A stretch of 64,000 nucleotides of DNA, taken from contig NZ_CP012678.1 in the NCBI RefSeq assembly GCF_001298525.1, positions 2,294,001 through 2,358,000 on the forward strand, read 5' to 3'. Numbering within the stretch: the stretch's first letter is position 1; the number at the start of each line of letters is the position of its first letter. Source of the DNA: Psychrobacter urativorans (GTDB taxonomy: Bacteria; Pseudomonadota; Gammaproteobacteria; Pseudomonadales; Moraxellaceae). Below are positions 14,077 through 22,094 of this stretch, one piece after another. The position numbers and the translations under genes are program-made. The notes beneath the pieces are model-generated. The model saw only the letters and a program-made list of their open reading frames with translations, did not search any database and was not told where the DNA came from.

Positions 14077-14993
14077 TAAGCCGTACCTAGCTTAAACACA
14101 AATGTACCGTCCGATTCGATAGTGCCTTCGCCCGCCAAATAAAGGTCGGAATATACTTTTTGCGCGGCGCTTGGACTTAATCGCACCTCTAGAGGACCAG
14201 TAACCAGAGGGCTAAAATTGATACTACCATCCGAGCTACGATACATTGATATTTGAGCATATAAGTCAGGAGCCGCCAGCCGTGTAACGTCCTGCGACTT
14301 ATCAGCGTTATACATCACACCATTAACCTCAATACTAAAAAAAGAATCTTGGTTATTAAACGACCCATCAGAATTATCAATTGTGACTGAGTTATTTATA
14401 GGTAGTGTTGCAAAGTCGGTTCTACCATCAGTGCTGCCTGTCCCACTATCAGACTTTCCCGGCACACCCCATTCACCATCAATAATACAAAGCTCACGGT
14501 CACCATAAGTATCACGATAAGCCGTAATCAACGCTTTATCTATGATAAGCGTGCCATCTACATTACGAGGTTGGGCATAGACCATGCCACGTCGACGCTT
14601 GGCAATAGAGACTAATTTCAATACAACATCAGGCGTATCAATTTCAGGCGCACCTAAACGTTTCGGCATCAGACCAAAGCGGGATTGGCAGGTTAATAAC
14701 ACATCTAAGGTGTCAGCGTTAAGCGGTTCAGTCACACGTAAAATCACCGCTGTTGGATTGTAGATATCGCGTATCGACTGCAGGCAATTGCGAAGCGTGC
14801 CGGTTGTGCCAGCCTTGTCGATGTTTTCTTGTGTGATGCCCGTTAATAGAACGGGCGTATCAAGCGGGTACATATCGTTATCAGCGTCTGTACTGGTGAC
14901 GACCAGACCAATTACGCTGACATTGGCGTTGCGCATGGGCAAGATGCCTTGGGTCTTTTCTTGAGCTGATATGCCGTGGTGAAATGCTGCCAT
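14076..14993 (-). CDS. FI: Tail sheath, N-terminal half with novel C-terminal domain
   Basis: 305 residues from ATG 14993 (AAAGGA 8 nt upstream). Residues 1-175 align with the P2 FI N-terminus: YHHG/FHHG start, TASDAD/TSTDAD, PVLLTG, KAGTTGTL, AYRDTYGDRELCIIDG. Residues about 176-305 do not resemble FI: a Gly/Ser/Asp-rich linker, then a strand-rich segment ending GTIESDGTFVFKLGTA. The rest of FI is a separate gene downstream of two sugar-modification genes. The extension may form an outward decoration on the sheath. Confidence 0.88.
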   Translation of the reverse strand: MAAFHHGISAQEKTQGILPMRNANVSVIGLVVTSTDADNDMYPLDTPVLLTGITQENIDKAGTTGTLRNCLQSIRDIYNPTAVILRVTEPLNADTLDVLLTCQSRFGLMPKRLGAPEIDTPDVVLKLVSIAKRRRGMVYAQPRNVDGTLIIDKALITAYRDTYGDRELCIIDGEWGVPGKSDSGTGSTDGRTDFATLPINNSVTIDNSDGSFNNQDSFFSIEVNGVMYNADKSQDVTRLAAPDLYAQISMYRSSDGSINFSPLVTGPLEVRLSPSAAQKVYSDLYLAGEGTIESDGTFVFKLGTA

Positions 14994-15018
14994 AGTGGTG
15001 TCCTTTGAATTTATTGAG

Positions 15019-15591
15019 TTAAGCGGTACGTAGCCAATTCGCGACGACTTTTGAAGGCTGAGTATTATTGTGGGGTTGGTCGCCGCCTGCTGAGCCAATA
15101 GTGCTATCTGGAATATATTGGTTAGACCATATTGGCGTATCAGAAGCAATCGTTCCTGCATCATTATCAGTTATACCGTTGTCTCTACCGTGTTTTAGTG
15201 TATGCCTATGGCTTGGCATTTCATCGACGGTCAGCTTGTGCGTATTTTCACCAAACTCATTGCCCATCGTTTTATATTCTGCAATGTCGGTGGATTTAGT
15301 AGAATAACCAACGAGCGTACGACCTTCGGCAAAGCGTTCCCAAGTACCATATCCATGATGAGTATTAACGGCGGCGGCGGTGGCGTGACTGATAGTCGTG
15401 GTATAAATATCACCGACTTTGATAGGCTCATTACGTATATTTTCTATTGTCTGCTTTAACCAAAGAATATTTTCTGCCAGCTGCTTCGATGCAAGATTGG
15501 CATTACCGGCGGCACCGCCTAAAATCTTTTCGGTGGTTTCAACTTGATTGATCGCGTCATGCCATTGCGGGGTAAGTGCAAGAGTGCTCAT
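15019..15591 (-). CDS. Collar-domain tail fibre/tip protein
   Basis: 190 residues. A helical start is followed by the phage tail-collar pattern: KVGDIYTTTIS, GYGTWERFAEGRTLVGYS, THKLTVDEMPSHRH near residue 128, and a final PHNNTQPSKVVANWLRTA. Such domains form metal-stabilised trimeric fibre tips that contact receptors. It follows the H-like fibre gene where P2 has the fibre chaperone G, so it may be the actual receptor-binding tip. Confidence 0.8.
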   Translation of the reverse strand: MSTLALTPQWHDAINQVETTEKILGGAAGNANLASKQLAENILWLKQTIENIRNEPIKVGDIYTTTISHATAAAVNTHHGYGTWERFAEGRTLVGYSTKSTDIAEYKTMGNEFGENTHKLTVDEMPSHRHTLKHGRDNGITDNDAGTIASDTPIWSNQYIPDSTIGSAGGDQPHNNTQPSKVVANWLRTA

Positions 15592-15624
15592 ATTGTTCGC
15601 CTTATTGCTTTATTAATAATGAAG

Positions 15625-16434
15625 CTATTGATATTCAACAGAGCCGTCGTAGCCGCTCTGACCGTCATAACGCACTTCATTATTATTAGGGTCATAACGT
15701 TCCCATAGATAGCTGGTATAAAGTGGGTAATGGTCGGGCGCGATATTGTTGGGAGTGACATCGCCTTTAGCTCCTGCATAGACAGCGGGTAAACTAATAT
15801 GCGAGTCGGTCTCGTCAACACCGACCAGCTGGACACCAGTAAGTGGTCGCCAAAAGGTCTCAAAGCCAAACATCGCATCAAATAACGGTTTAGGATTGGT
15901 CTTGTCATGTGACCAGTATTTATGACCATACGGGTAAGCCAAATCTAGAAACTGTGCAAATCTTGAATTGCTCACAAAATTATTAGCAACCCACGATTGG
16001 CTTGCCATAATCACGTTGGCATCAATAACGAGCGTCACATCAGAATTAGCAAGACTGACCACAGCTTTGATACGGTAGTCCACCGCCGCTGTGCTATTTT
16101 CTGCAGGTTTTTGCACCTCGGGCAGACGTCCAACCCAAATCAAATCGCCAGCGCTGTCAATCAAGCCAAATTCGCGTATCGTCCAGCCGCCAAATTCTTG
16201 GGGCACGACACAAGTGATTTCGTATTGTCCAGCCGTTGCGGTGGCGCTGACATTAAGTACCGTACCTTGGTAGCGCTTACTGACCAGCACTTGCTGATCA
16301 AGGCGCTGGCTAAAGTCAACATTAACGCCCTGACCTACAGCAAACTCGGCTATGCGCACAGGCTGGCTGCCTGCATTCGCAGCGGCGGCAATCTTTTGTT
16401 GTCCAAGAGTGGTCAGTAATAGCTGATAAGTCAT
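15625..16434 (-). CDS. H: Tail fibre protein, H-like
   Basis: 269 residues. The first 150 match the N-terminal attachment domain of P2-type tail fibres (LLTTLGQQKIAAAANAGSQP, RIAEFAVGQG, GGWTIREFGLIDSAGDLIWVG). The rest is a short distal part with FGFETFWRPLTGVQLVG. P2 H is about 670 residues, so the fibre is strongly shortened. Confidence 0.85.
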   Translation of the reverse strand: MTYQLLLTTLGQQKIAAAANAGSQPVRIAEFAVGQGVNVDFSQRLDQQVLVSKRYQGTVLNVSATATAGQYEITCVVPQEFGGWTIREFGLIDSAGDLIWVGRLPEVQKPAENSTAAVDYRIKAVVSLANSDVTLVIDANVIMASQSWVANNFVSNSRFAQFLDLAYPYGHKYWSHDKTNPKPLFDAMFGFETFWRPLTGVQLVGVDETDSHISLPAVYAGAKGDVTPNNIAPDHYPLYTSYLWERYDPNNNEVRYDGQSGYDGSVEYQ

Positions 16435-16457
16435 GACAAGCCTTTTATTTAGCTAAA

Positions 16458-16907
16458 TTAAAGTTGAATACCAGCACCATTATCAGGTGCCGCTGGCATC
16501 AAGACACGGTCGATAGCAGCGCCATCAAATACAATAACGTCGCCTAATTTTTTTGCCGTAAATAGCACTGGCTTATTGGCGGCAATTGCTAACGTGCGTT
16601 TGGGTGCAGTGGTGTAATCGGCAAGATGCGCAGGGGTCTGTAACGTATGGATATTCAGATTTGTAGCAATGCCACTGACCACTTCGATATGGACTGAATC
16701 CATGCGCGTGCGTAATAACGCTGGGTCAAAAATAAGGTCGATGTCAGTACGTGCTTTGGCATCGTCAATGATTAATGCTAAGTGGCTGGCGGTCGCAATA
16801 CCCGTATCTTCGGGCATTTTTAAATCAACGACATATTTGCCAGCGCTATTGGCAGCAGGATTGTTAGCGTATTTGGTGACGCCTTGAGGTTGTTGATTGT
16901 TTGGCAT
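16458..16907 (-). CDS. Tail-associated protein between I and H
   Basis: 149 residues, not present in P2 at this site. Strand-rich, without a recognised family; DLKMPEDTGIATASHLALII and KRTLAIAANKPVLFTAKKLG are its most regular parts. The position inside the I-H interval suggests a baseplate or fibre adaptor. Confidence 0.65.
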   Translation of the reverse strand: MPNNQQPQGVTKYANNPAANSAGKYVVDLKMPEDTGIATASHLALIIDDAKARTDIDLIFDPALLRTRMDSVHIEVVSGIATNLNIHTLQTPAHLADYTTAPKRTLAIAANKPVLFTAKKLGDVIVFDGAAIDRVLMPAAPDNGAGIQL

Positions 16908-16931
16908 AGTGAGTCCTTATCGGTTTTTAGG

Positions 16932-17459
16932 TCAGTTAGTAACAGTGATTTCAACGCCCACGGCTGGGACAGCAACGGCGGCGATAGTAGCTTTAACAGT
17001 CGTACCAAAATAAATATCGTAATGTGCAGACAGGCGTTTAACAGCATCAACGACGGCACGGATTTGACGGTCTGAATCGGTAATAATGCCGTTGCGCGGG
17101 TGTGCCTCAATGCTAAATGTACCAGGGATGCCTGCTGGGTTTTGCTCAAACCATTCGATAACATTGGTGTCGTAATTAATAAGTGATAAAGCGCGTTTAA
17201 CTGCGCCTAAGGTGCCTTTTCGCTGATGTACCCAGACTGAGTTTTTAATAACATCGCGCTGTACTGCTATCGACCAGGCATCATTCCATTCATCGACTGA
17301 CCACGCATACGCTAAAAACGGCAAATACTCGTCTGGGCAGTTATCGGCATCCCAAATCAAATCGAATGGCAGATGTATTGACTCAAGTCTTGATGTTAAT
17401 GTGGCAAGCTCACGCTCAAGCGGTTTACTATTAGCGGGCAATAAAGACAAATCAGTCAT
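16932..17459 (-). CDS. I: Baseplate protein I (P2 gpI)
   Basis: 175 residues. It aligns with P2 gpI from LLPANSKPLERELA through DADNCPDEYLPFLAYAWSVD, VHQRKGTLGAVKRAL and VIEWFEQNPAGIPGTF. A peripheral baseplate component to which fibres attach. It overlaps J by 8 nt, as expected for the J-I order. Confidence 0.93.
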   Translation of the reverse strand: MTDLSLLPANSKPLERELATLTSRLESIHLPFDLIWDADNCPDEYLPFLAYAWSVDEWNDAWSIAVQRDVIKNSVWVHQRKGTLGAVKRALSLINYDTNVIEWFEQNPAGIPGTFSIEAHPRNGIITDSDRQIRAVVDAVKRLSAHYDIYFGTTVKATIAAVAVPAVGVEITVTN

Positions 17460-18396
17460 TGCTGCTCACCGCCGTGATGTCATAGCTGGTGCAATGCGCC
17501 ACTTGTGAGACGTCGACCAGCACATCAGATGCGGGGCTAATTAGCTCAATACGGCTGACACCATTGACATCCAATGCGCCAATAATTCGACTGGTAGCAA
17601 TACGGCGACCGGGTTTAAACTCGGTACGTAAATAAGCGCGTAAGTCAGCTAAACCTTGTGCGAGTATCAGCTGTGGGCTAATACCGGCTTTAATATAAAT
17701 AACCGCGTTAATCTCATAAGCTTTTGCAGTGGCACTGTGTACGCGTACCAAGTCCGTCATTGGGCGTACATCATCAGCGGTCAGCGCACGAGTAACGTCA
17801 TCAATAGCTACTTGGTCAACGCCGACTGTTTTGGTCGCTTGATCGAGTACGTCACCCTCAATCTGACCAGATAAATACACGTCAACCTCAGTAGGGGCGG
17901 GACTGTGAACGGTGGCGTTAAACACTTGCGAGCTTGCCGATAGTGCGTGGAATAAATAAGCCCCAGCACTACCTGCTTTGGTTTCTGCTTCGACTGACAA
18001 GGCTAAACGGTCCCGATAATCACTGTCATCTTCTAGGATTTCAGGCGTGACCGGATTGGTTGTTAAATCTTCTAATTGTAAAACTTTACGCTCGACACGG
18101 TAATAAGTAACGCCGATATGATCCAAGTCAGCATTGGTCGCGTAAGCAAGCATCAAGCTGCGCGCTGTACGATTGATTTCACTAACTTTTAAGCTGTAAC
18201 GATATGCCAGCACTTCTAATATTTTATTGACTGGCTCAGACTCTAATGCCAATGCCGCATGGATGGGGTGGTTCGCTGGAAATTTGGCAGCAAACTCGGT
18301 GCGGATTTCGAGCAATTCTGCTTCAGGAGCAATAGGCGCAATTAAGTTTGGCGGCGGTAAGCCTTGTAAATTGATCGCTGTAAATACGTTATTCAT
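17452..18396 (-). CDS. J: Baseplate wedge protein J (P2 gpJ)
   Basis: 314 residues of the baseplate J family. Typical stretches are ALESEPVNKILEVLAYR, ARSLMLAYATNADLDHIG, AGAYLFHALSASSQVFNATV and GVSRIELISPASDVLVD. It forms the wedge equivalent to T4 gp6. Overlaps W by 4 nt. Confidence 0.94.
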   Translation of the reverse strand: MNNVFTAINLQGLPPPNLIAPIAPEAELLEIRTEFAAKFPANHPIHAALALESEPVNKILEVLAYRYSLKVSEINRTARSLMLAYATNADLDHIGVTYYRVERKVLQLEDLTTNPVTPEILEDDSDYRDRLALSVEAETKAGSAGAYLFHALSASSQVFNATVHSPAPTEVDVYLSGQIEGDVLDQATKTVGVDQVAIDDVTRALTADDVRPMTDLVRVHSATAKAYEINAVIYIKAGISPQLILAQGLADLRAYLRTEFKPGRRIATSRIIGALDVNGVSRIELISPASDVLVDVSQVAHCTSYDITAVSSND

Positions 18397-18758
18397 GTTG
18401 CCCCTCGCACTAAAGATAATGATGTGGTCAGCGTTGAGCTGTCAGCACGTCGCATCTCAATCAATGTATTCCAGCCGCTATTGATACCGTCATTAATTAA
18501 CGATAGGCTAACTTTACTAACCTTAATACGCGGCTCCCAACGGATAAGGGCGGTTGCTGTCGCTGCCATTAGTTTGAGTCGCGTGGCATCATTAGCTGGG
18601 GCATCAATTAAAAAGGGCAGTAAGCTGCCATACTCACGGCGCATCAAGCGTGTACCAAGCGGTGTGGTCAAAATGTCATGTATGGATTGGCGCAAATGCT
18701 CATCTTGATTGAGTAATTCACCGCTGGTGCGAGACATTCCGGCTGCGTATGTCATCAT
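18393..18758 (-). CDS. W: Baseplate protein W (P2 gpW)
   Basis: 121 residues of the gp25/GPW family: the region SIHDILTTPLGTRLMRREYG is diagnostic. It is the lysozyme-fold-related wedge protein at the sheath-baseplate junction. It overlaps both V and J by 4 nt. Confidence 0.94.
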   Translation of the reverse strand: MMTYAAGMSRTSGELLNQDEHLRQSIHDILTTPLGTRLMRREYGSLLPFLIDAPANDATRLKLMAATATALIRWEPRIKVSKVSLSLINDGINSGWNTLIEMRRADSSTLTTSLSLVRGAT

Positions 18759-19315
18759 TGCGGCTGCTCTGTATTTGATGCACCAGACTTGACGCCGCCA
18801 TGCGTATGCGTGGTTAAGGCAATACCACTGGCGATCACTTCGTCAGCGGCAGTAATAGATTTTCCGCAATTGATAGAGCCATCGACTTGTAAATCACCGG
18901 TTACTGTGGCTGTTGGGGTGTCCCATACAATACTGGTTGCGGCTTGATTCGTGATTTGGCTGATATGCATAGTGAGTTGGCTATTAACCACATCAACGCT
19001 GCAAAAGTCAGTGTCGTTATAACGGATGCGGATTTCATTGGGGTCGGTGCTCGGACTGGGATTGTGGTCGCTGTATAAGCTAATCACAGGGATGGCATTA
19101 GCTAACTCACCGCTTGGTGAAACCAGTAAGTATTGCTCACCAATACTAGGGCAACGCCACACGCTAATAGCTCCGGCTGCAATGGTAGGGATATTCAACC
19201 AGTCGGTTTCATTGTCGCCAACAGCCAGACGCATCAAAGCTTTATCGGCATCAATCTTGATGACTGTGCCGATGGTTGCGATATTGTGTAAGCGTCGTTG
19301 GGTTTCTGCGTTCAT
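18755..19315 (-). CDS. V: Baseplate spike V (P2 gpV)
   Basis: 186 residues from the ATG at 19315; a TTG at 19330 is the longer alternative. The N-terminal OB-like region has TDWLNIPT and GEQYLLVSPSGELANAI, matching P2 V. A beta-helix follows, and the C-terminal THTHGG likely coordinates iron at the needle tip. The spike pierces the outer membrane. First gene of the V-W-J-I operon, with a 25-bp palindrome 43 nt upstream. Confidence 0.92.
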   Translation of the reverse strand: MNAETQRRLHNIATIGTVIKIDADKALMRLAVGDNETDWLNIPTIAAGAISVWRCPSIGEQYLLVSPSGELANAIPVISLYSDHNPSPSTDPNEIRIRYNDTDFCSVDVVNSQLTMHISQITNQAATSIVWDTPTATVTGDLQVDGSINCGKSITAADEVIASGIALTTHTHGGVKSGASNTEQPQ

Positions 19316-19358
19316 GCGTATAGTCTGCAATTAAGCTGCGGACAGTGCATCTAATGCT

Positions 19359-19383
19359 TAACCGTAAAGGCGCTTTACGGTTA
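19359..19383 (-). promoter_or_regulatory. 25-bp palindrome upstream of V (late-promoter element)
   Basis: Read on the minus strand: arms TAACCGTAAAG and CTTTACGGTTA around CGC. The same 25 bp, same orientation relative to the gene, occurs before P at 25388-25412. Its centre is about 56 nt from the V ATG. P2 Ogr binds near -55 of late promoters, so this may be the site of the Ogr-like protein, but it lacks the P2 TGT-N12-ACA form. Confidence 0.6.
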
Positions 19384-19384
19384 T

Positions 19385-19416
19385 AAAAAAGCCCCGCTAA
19401 ATTTATAGTGGGGCTT
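19385..19416 (-). terminator. Terminator between S and V
   Basis: On the minus strand AAGCCCC and GGGGCTT arms are followed by a T-run. It closes the O-to-S late transcript just before the V promoter element. Its first 16 bases match the terminator at 3778-3809. Confidence 0.8.
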
Positions 19417-19499
19417 GTCACAAAAGTCTTTTTGCGGTTGTATTCAGGTGGAAATATTGCTAAATTCAAATTTAACTTAATAAAAGGATGATACTTAAC

Positions 19500-19670
19500 A
19501 TGGTTGAAAATAAAGAATTATACGAACGTGTCGCTTTTGACTTGACTAAATTGATAATTGAAAAAACTTCATCTCAAGTAACTAGATATACAAAGGATGA
19601 CATATTAGAAACTTTTATCGACTCATATAATGTCGTATTAAGACAAAAAATGCCTGAATCAGACAATTAA
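19500..19670 (+). CDS. Possible moron gene, unknown product
   Basis: 56 residues (MVENKELYERVAFDLTKLII onwards), or 60 if the ATG at 19488 is used. AAAAGG lies upstream. It is the only plus-strand frame inside the minus-strand late block and has its own terminator, the usual layout of a phage moron. The product looks helical and soluble; no family recognised. Confidence 0.5.
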   Translation: MVENKELYERVAFDLTKLIIEKTSSQVTRYTKDDILETFIDSYNVVLRQKMPESDN

Positions 19671-19687
19671 AATAGCCGTCATTTATG

Positions 19688-19720
19688 AAAGCCTCATTGG
19701 TGTCAATCAATGAGGCTTTT
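19688..19720. terminator. Terminator after the moron gene
   Basis: AAAGCCTCATTG and CAATGAGGCTTT arms with flanking T-run. It overlaps the last codons of S on the other strand. Confidence 0.8.
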
Positions 19721-20159
19721 ATTTATTTAATAAAAAATCTTTTATCTCATCAATAATTAACTGCTTATCTTCCTCAGACCAGCCAACAGTCTCACGGACA
19801 GCGTAGCGTGTGGCACGGGCATTGGCACTTGGCTTGATAGTTTTGCCGTATTGATGCACTGCCATCACTTCAGCAGTACGTCCAGAAAAGCCAACTTCCG
19901 CATGACTGCTGCTATAAGCGGTCTTTATCATTTTTGGCAAACGCTTAAACATAGCGCCACTTCTGATACTGCCAATTTGATTGCGTTTACGCGGGGTAAA
20001 GCGTCGACCATTTGGATCTGTTTGCGCGGCAATACGGCGTTTTAAATTCGCTCGAAGTTTGGTGGATAAGCGTCTATTAAGCGTCCGCTTTTGACCATCA
20101 TTAAGCTGCTGAGCGATACGTTCAAGCCAAAGCGCTAGTTCGTCAAAGTTGTCACTCAT
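19719..20159 (-). CDS. S: Tail completion protein S (P2 gpS)
   Basis: 146 residues of the virion morphogenesis/gpS family. Recognisable segments are LALWLERIAQQL, RRLSTKLRANLKRRIAAQTD and PNGRRFTPRK, with the late GFSGRTAEVMAVHQYG. With R it finishes the tail-head junction. It overlaps R as ATGA. Confidence 0.9.
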   Translation of the reverse strand: MSDNFDELALWLERIAQQLNDGQKRTLNRRLSTKLRANLKRRIAAQTDPNGRRFTPRKRNQIGSIRSGAMFKRLPKMIKTAYSSSHAEVGFSGRTAEVMAVHQYGKTIKPSANARATRYAVRETVGWSEEDKQLIIDEIKDFLLNK

Positions 20160-20563
20160 AGTTCGACCGCATCTTTGACATTTTTAGTGACAAAATCGCC
20201 CAGCATATCAGACCAAACCTTTGGTGGGCATAGTGAGTAGCTGCCATCATCCCTGACAACCAGCTTATCTATTAGACCAATATCAACAGTTAAATCATAA
20301 GTTTCAGCATCAATGATTTCACTGTCAAAATTAAGGTCTGGTACTGCATAGCCTTTTGATTCAAACCATTTTCGGATATAAGTCATTAGACTAAATGGAT
20401 CACTGTCACGACAATCAATAAACAAAAAACGCGCGGTATAATTAATATCGCCGCTGTTGGATGCCAGCTCGCCATTTACCAAAAAAAGATGCACCTTGTC
20501 AGCGGTCAGTTGTGTCGCAAAGTTAGTAAGTAGGTCATCTTTTAATTGCTGTAGGTATTTCAT
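20156..20563 (-). CDS. R: Tail completion protein R (P2 gpR)
   Basis: 135 residues with the gpR-type features LFLVNGELASNSGD, TARFLFIDCRDSDPFSLM and FDSEIIDAETYDLTVDI. Needed for tail completion together with S. Starts within the lysozyme stop (4-nt overlap). Confidence 0.88.
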   Translation of the reverse strand: MKYLQQLKDDLLTNFATQLTADKVHLFLVNGELASNSGDINYTARFLFIDCRDSDPFSLMTYIRKWFESKGYAVPDLNFDSEIIDAETYDLTVDIGLIDKLVVRDDGSYSLCPPKVWSDMLGDFVTKNVKDAVEL

Positions 20564-21075
20564 TGCAGATCTACTGCAGCTGCTTCTAACTGCTCAACGA
20601 TTCGGCGCGACCAGCCTTTGCCAAAAGCATCCCATGTGCCAATGCGGGTAAAAAAGTCTAAACGTGCTGCTAAGAAGTTTAGGACGACCGCATTAGGTGT
20701 GAGCTTGTTGACAGCGCCAATGGTTTGCGAACCTACAATACCGTCTATCTGCTTGCCGTTTAAACCAGCTGCGCGTTGTAGAAATTTAATAGCATTACTA
20801 GGACCATGATTATAGGCGGCATCAAATAATTGCGGGGCAATGAGGGGGTCAAAATCATTACAGCATGTCGCATCCCAATATGATTTACGTGCAACCATTT
20901 TCGCAAACGATTTTGATAAGTTTCGCATATTTCCGCTATAACCGTGAGCAACAGCCACGCGCTTGGTGACACCGTACATCGTTTCGCCACCAGGGTCTTT
21001 TGGATGATTGACATAGCCGCCTTCGTTTTTCATCAAACGCTCAAAGGCTTTATCAAAAACAGTAGTATCAGACAT
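20560..21075 (-). CDS. Phage lysozyme, GH108-type with PG-binding domain
   Basis: 171 residues. NEGGYVNHPKDPGGETMYGV (residues 17-36) is the GH108 catalytic signature, with Glu18 as probable acid. The C-terminal half (from about 95) contains GLNGKQIDGIVGSQTIGAVN, a peptidoglycan-binding module. No signal peptide, so a holin must let it out; two small membrane proteins lie directly upstream. It degrades the host wall at lysis. Confidence 0.92.
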   Translation of the reverse strand: MSDTTVFDKAFERLMKNEGGYVNHPKDPGGETMYGVTKRVAVAHGYSGNMRNLSKSFAKMVARKSYWDATCCNDFDPLIAPQLFDAAYNHGPSNAIKFLQRAAGLNGKQIDGIVGSQTIGAVNKLTPNAVVLNFLAARLDFFTRIGTWDAFGKGWSRRIVEQLEAAAVDLQ

Positions 21076-21077
21076 GA

Positions 21078-21407
21078 TTACTTTCCTTTTTTTAAAATCT
21101 TAGTAAGCTGTGAGCTAAAATCGTGATTTTGTACTTTTTTATTTTGAGCACTGATTAAGCGCCACGATAACAGCATAGCAGCGACCAGTGCCAAGCAACC
21201 AAAACGGATGACCGTATAACGGATGGGCAAATTGTTGCCGATGAGAAAGGTGTCGTAAGCCAGATAAACAAAGCAGACTAGGGCATAACAGGCCAATAGT
21301 CGGAATGCCCACCAGCCAACGCTGTCGTGACAGCGCGTGCTCATCATCATCCATAACAGCATAAACGCTGCCAAGATCATTGCTGATATATTGATAAGTA
21401 ACATCAT
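21078..21407 (-). CDS. Small membrane protein of the lysis module
   Basis: 109 residues with three predicted membrane segments (about 3-22, 31-52 and 67-85) and a basic C-terminus ending KILKKGK. Directly before the lysozyme and overlapping the preceding membrane protein by 4 nt. Candidate holin or antiholin; no family assigned. Confidence 0.7.
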   Translation of the reverse strand: MMLLINISAMILAAFMLLWMMMSTRCHDSVGWWAFRLLACYALVCFVYLAYDTFLIGNNLPIRYTVIRFGCLALVAAMLLSWRLISAQNKKVQNHDFSSQLTKILKKGK

Positions 21408-21868
21408 TTGCTGACTCCTAATAATTTAGCAGCCCAATCTGGCAGTACCTCCACCATCTTTTCTGATTTGACTACCGCAACGACCAGGCGTAAGAAAAAA
21501 TAGCCAATACCTGCCCATAAAAAGCTGACGAGCAAAACAACATCATCACTGCTATCGATATAACCCATGAGCTCTAAGCTGCCACGGGTAAAGAACAGTC
21601 CCGCACCGAACCCCAATAGGATATGACCCAAACTGGTGGCAGACGGTGGGAACTTTTTATCTTCACCGAATGCTAAAAAGCTACCCACAGCGCCGATGAT
21701 GGTGGCGACCAGCATGGATGGGGTCAAAAAAGGCAGTGCAGAAGAAAAAGCAGCATCGGCATTGGCATGACTGATAGTTAATAACATCCATACTATGACG
21801 GCGACAAGCCATCCCAGCGCGCAGCCGATGCGTAATAGCCAGACTTTTTTAGTAGTCGGTTTTTTCAT
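21404..21868 (-). CDS. Putative holin / lysis membrane protein
   Basis: 154 residues with about four membrane segments (residues 11-31, 45-66, 83-104, 110-132) and a charged start MKKPTTKKVW. It occupies the place of P2 holin Y, between X and the lysozyme. Either this or its 109-aa neighbour is likely the holin. No Rz/Rz1 spanin pair is recognised nearby. Confidence 0.65.
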   Translation of the reverse strand: MKKPTTKKVWLLRIGCALGWLVAVIVWMLLTISHANADAAFSSALPFLTPSMLVATIIGAVGSFLAFGEDKKFPPSATSLGHILLGFGAGLFFTRGSLELMGYIDSSDDVVLLVSFLWAGIGYFFLRLVVAVVKSEKMVEVLPDWAAKLLGVSK

Positions 21869-21869
21869 A

Positions 21870-22094
21870 TTAGTCCCATAATTTTATAGAGGGTGCTGCA
21901 ACGGCAGCATGGTCATTAGGCAAGATAACAACAGCATCAGTAGGCAACAGAGCAATTGGCGAATAGTCAGGATTGCTCTCAATGAGTTTTGGCAACATAT
22001 CTATAGAGCGGTTGGCATAGATGCGGTAAGCGATGGCATCTAGCGTATCGTTTTGAATGGCAAGAATGGTTCGCTGATATTGAGCCGGACTCAT
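21870..22094 (-). CDS. X: Tail protein X (P2 gpX)
   Basis: 74 residues. LDAIAYRIYANRSIDMLPKL and the NPDYSPIALLPTDAVVILP region match the gpX family, a short LysM-like protein involved in tail assembly. Overlaps L by 4 nt, the P2 order L-X. Confidence 0.92.
   Translation of the reverse strand: MSPAQYQRTILAIQNDTLDAIAYRIYANRSIDMLPKLIESNPDYSPIALLPTDAVVILPNDHAAVAAPSIKLWD

Noticed and set aside
11958..14993. Split sheath as an intein or a simple disrupted pseudogene
   Set aside because: No intein splice residues or blocks are seen at the junctions; each part has a start, tight coupling and intact frames, and the intervening genes are complete enzymes.
14994..15164. 57-codon upstream extension of the sheath N-terminal gene
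   Set aside because: It overlaps the collar gene; the ATG at 14993 has AAAGGA and matches the P2 FI start.
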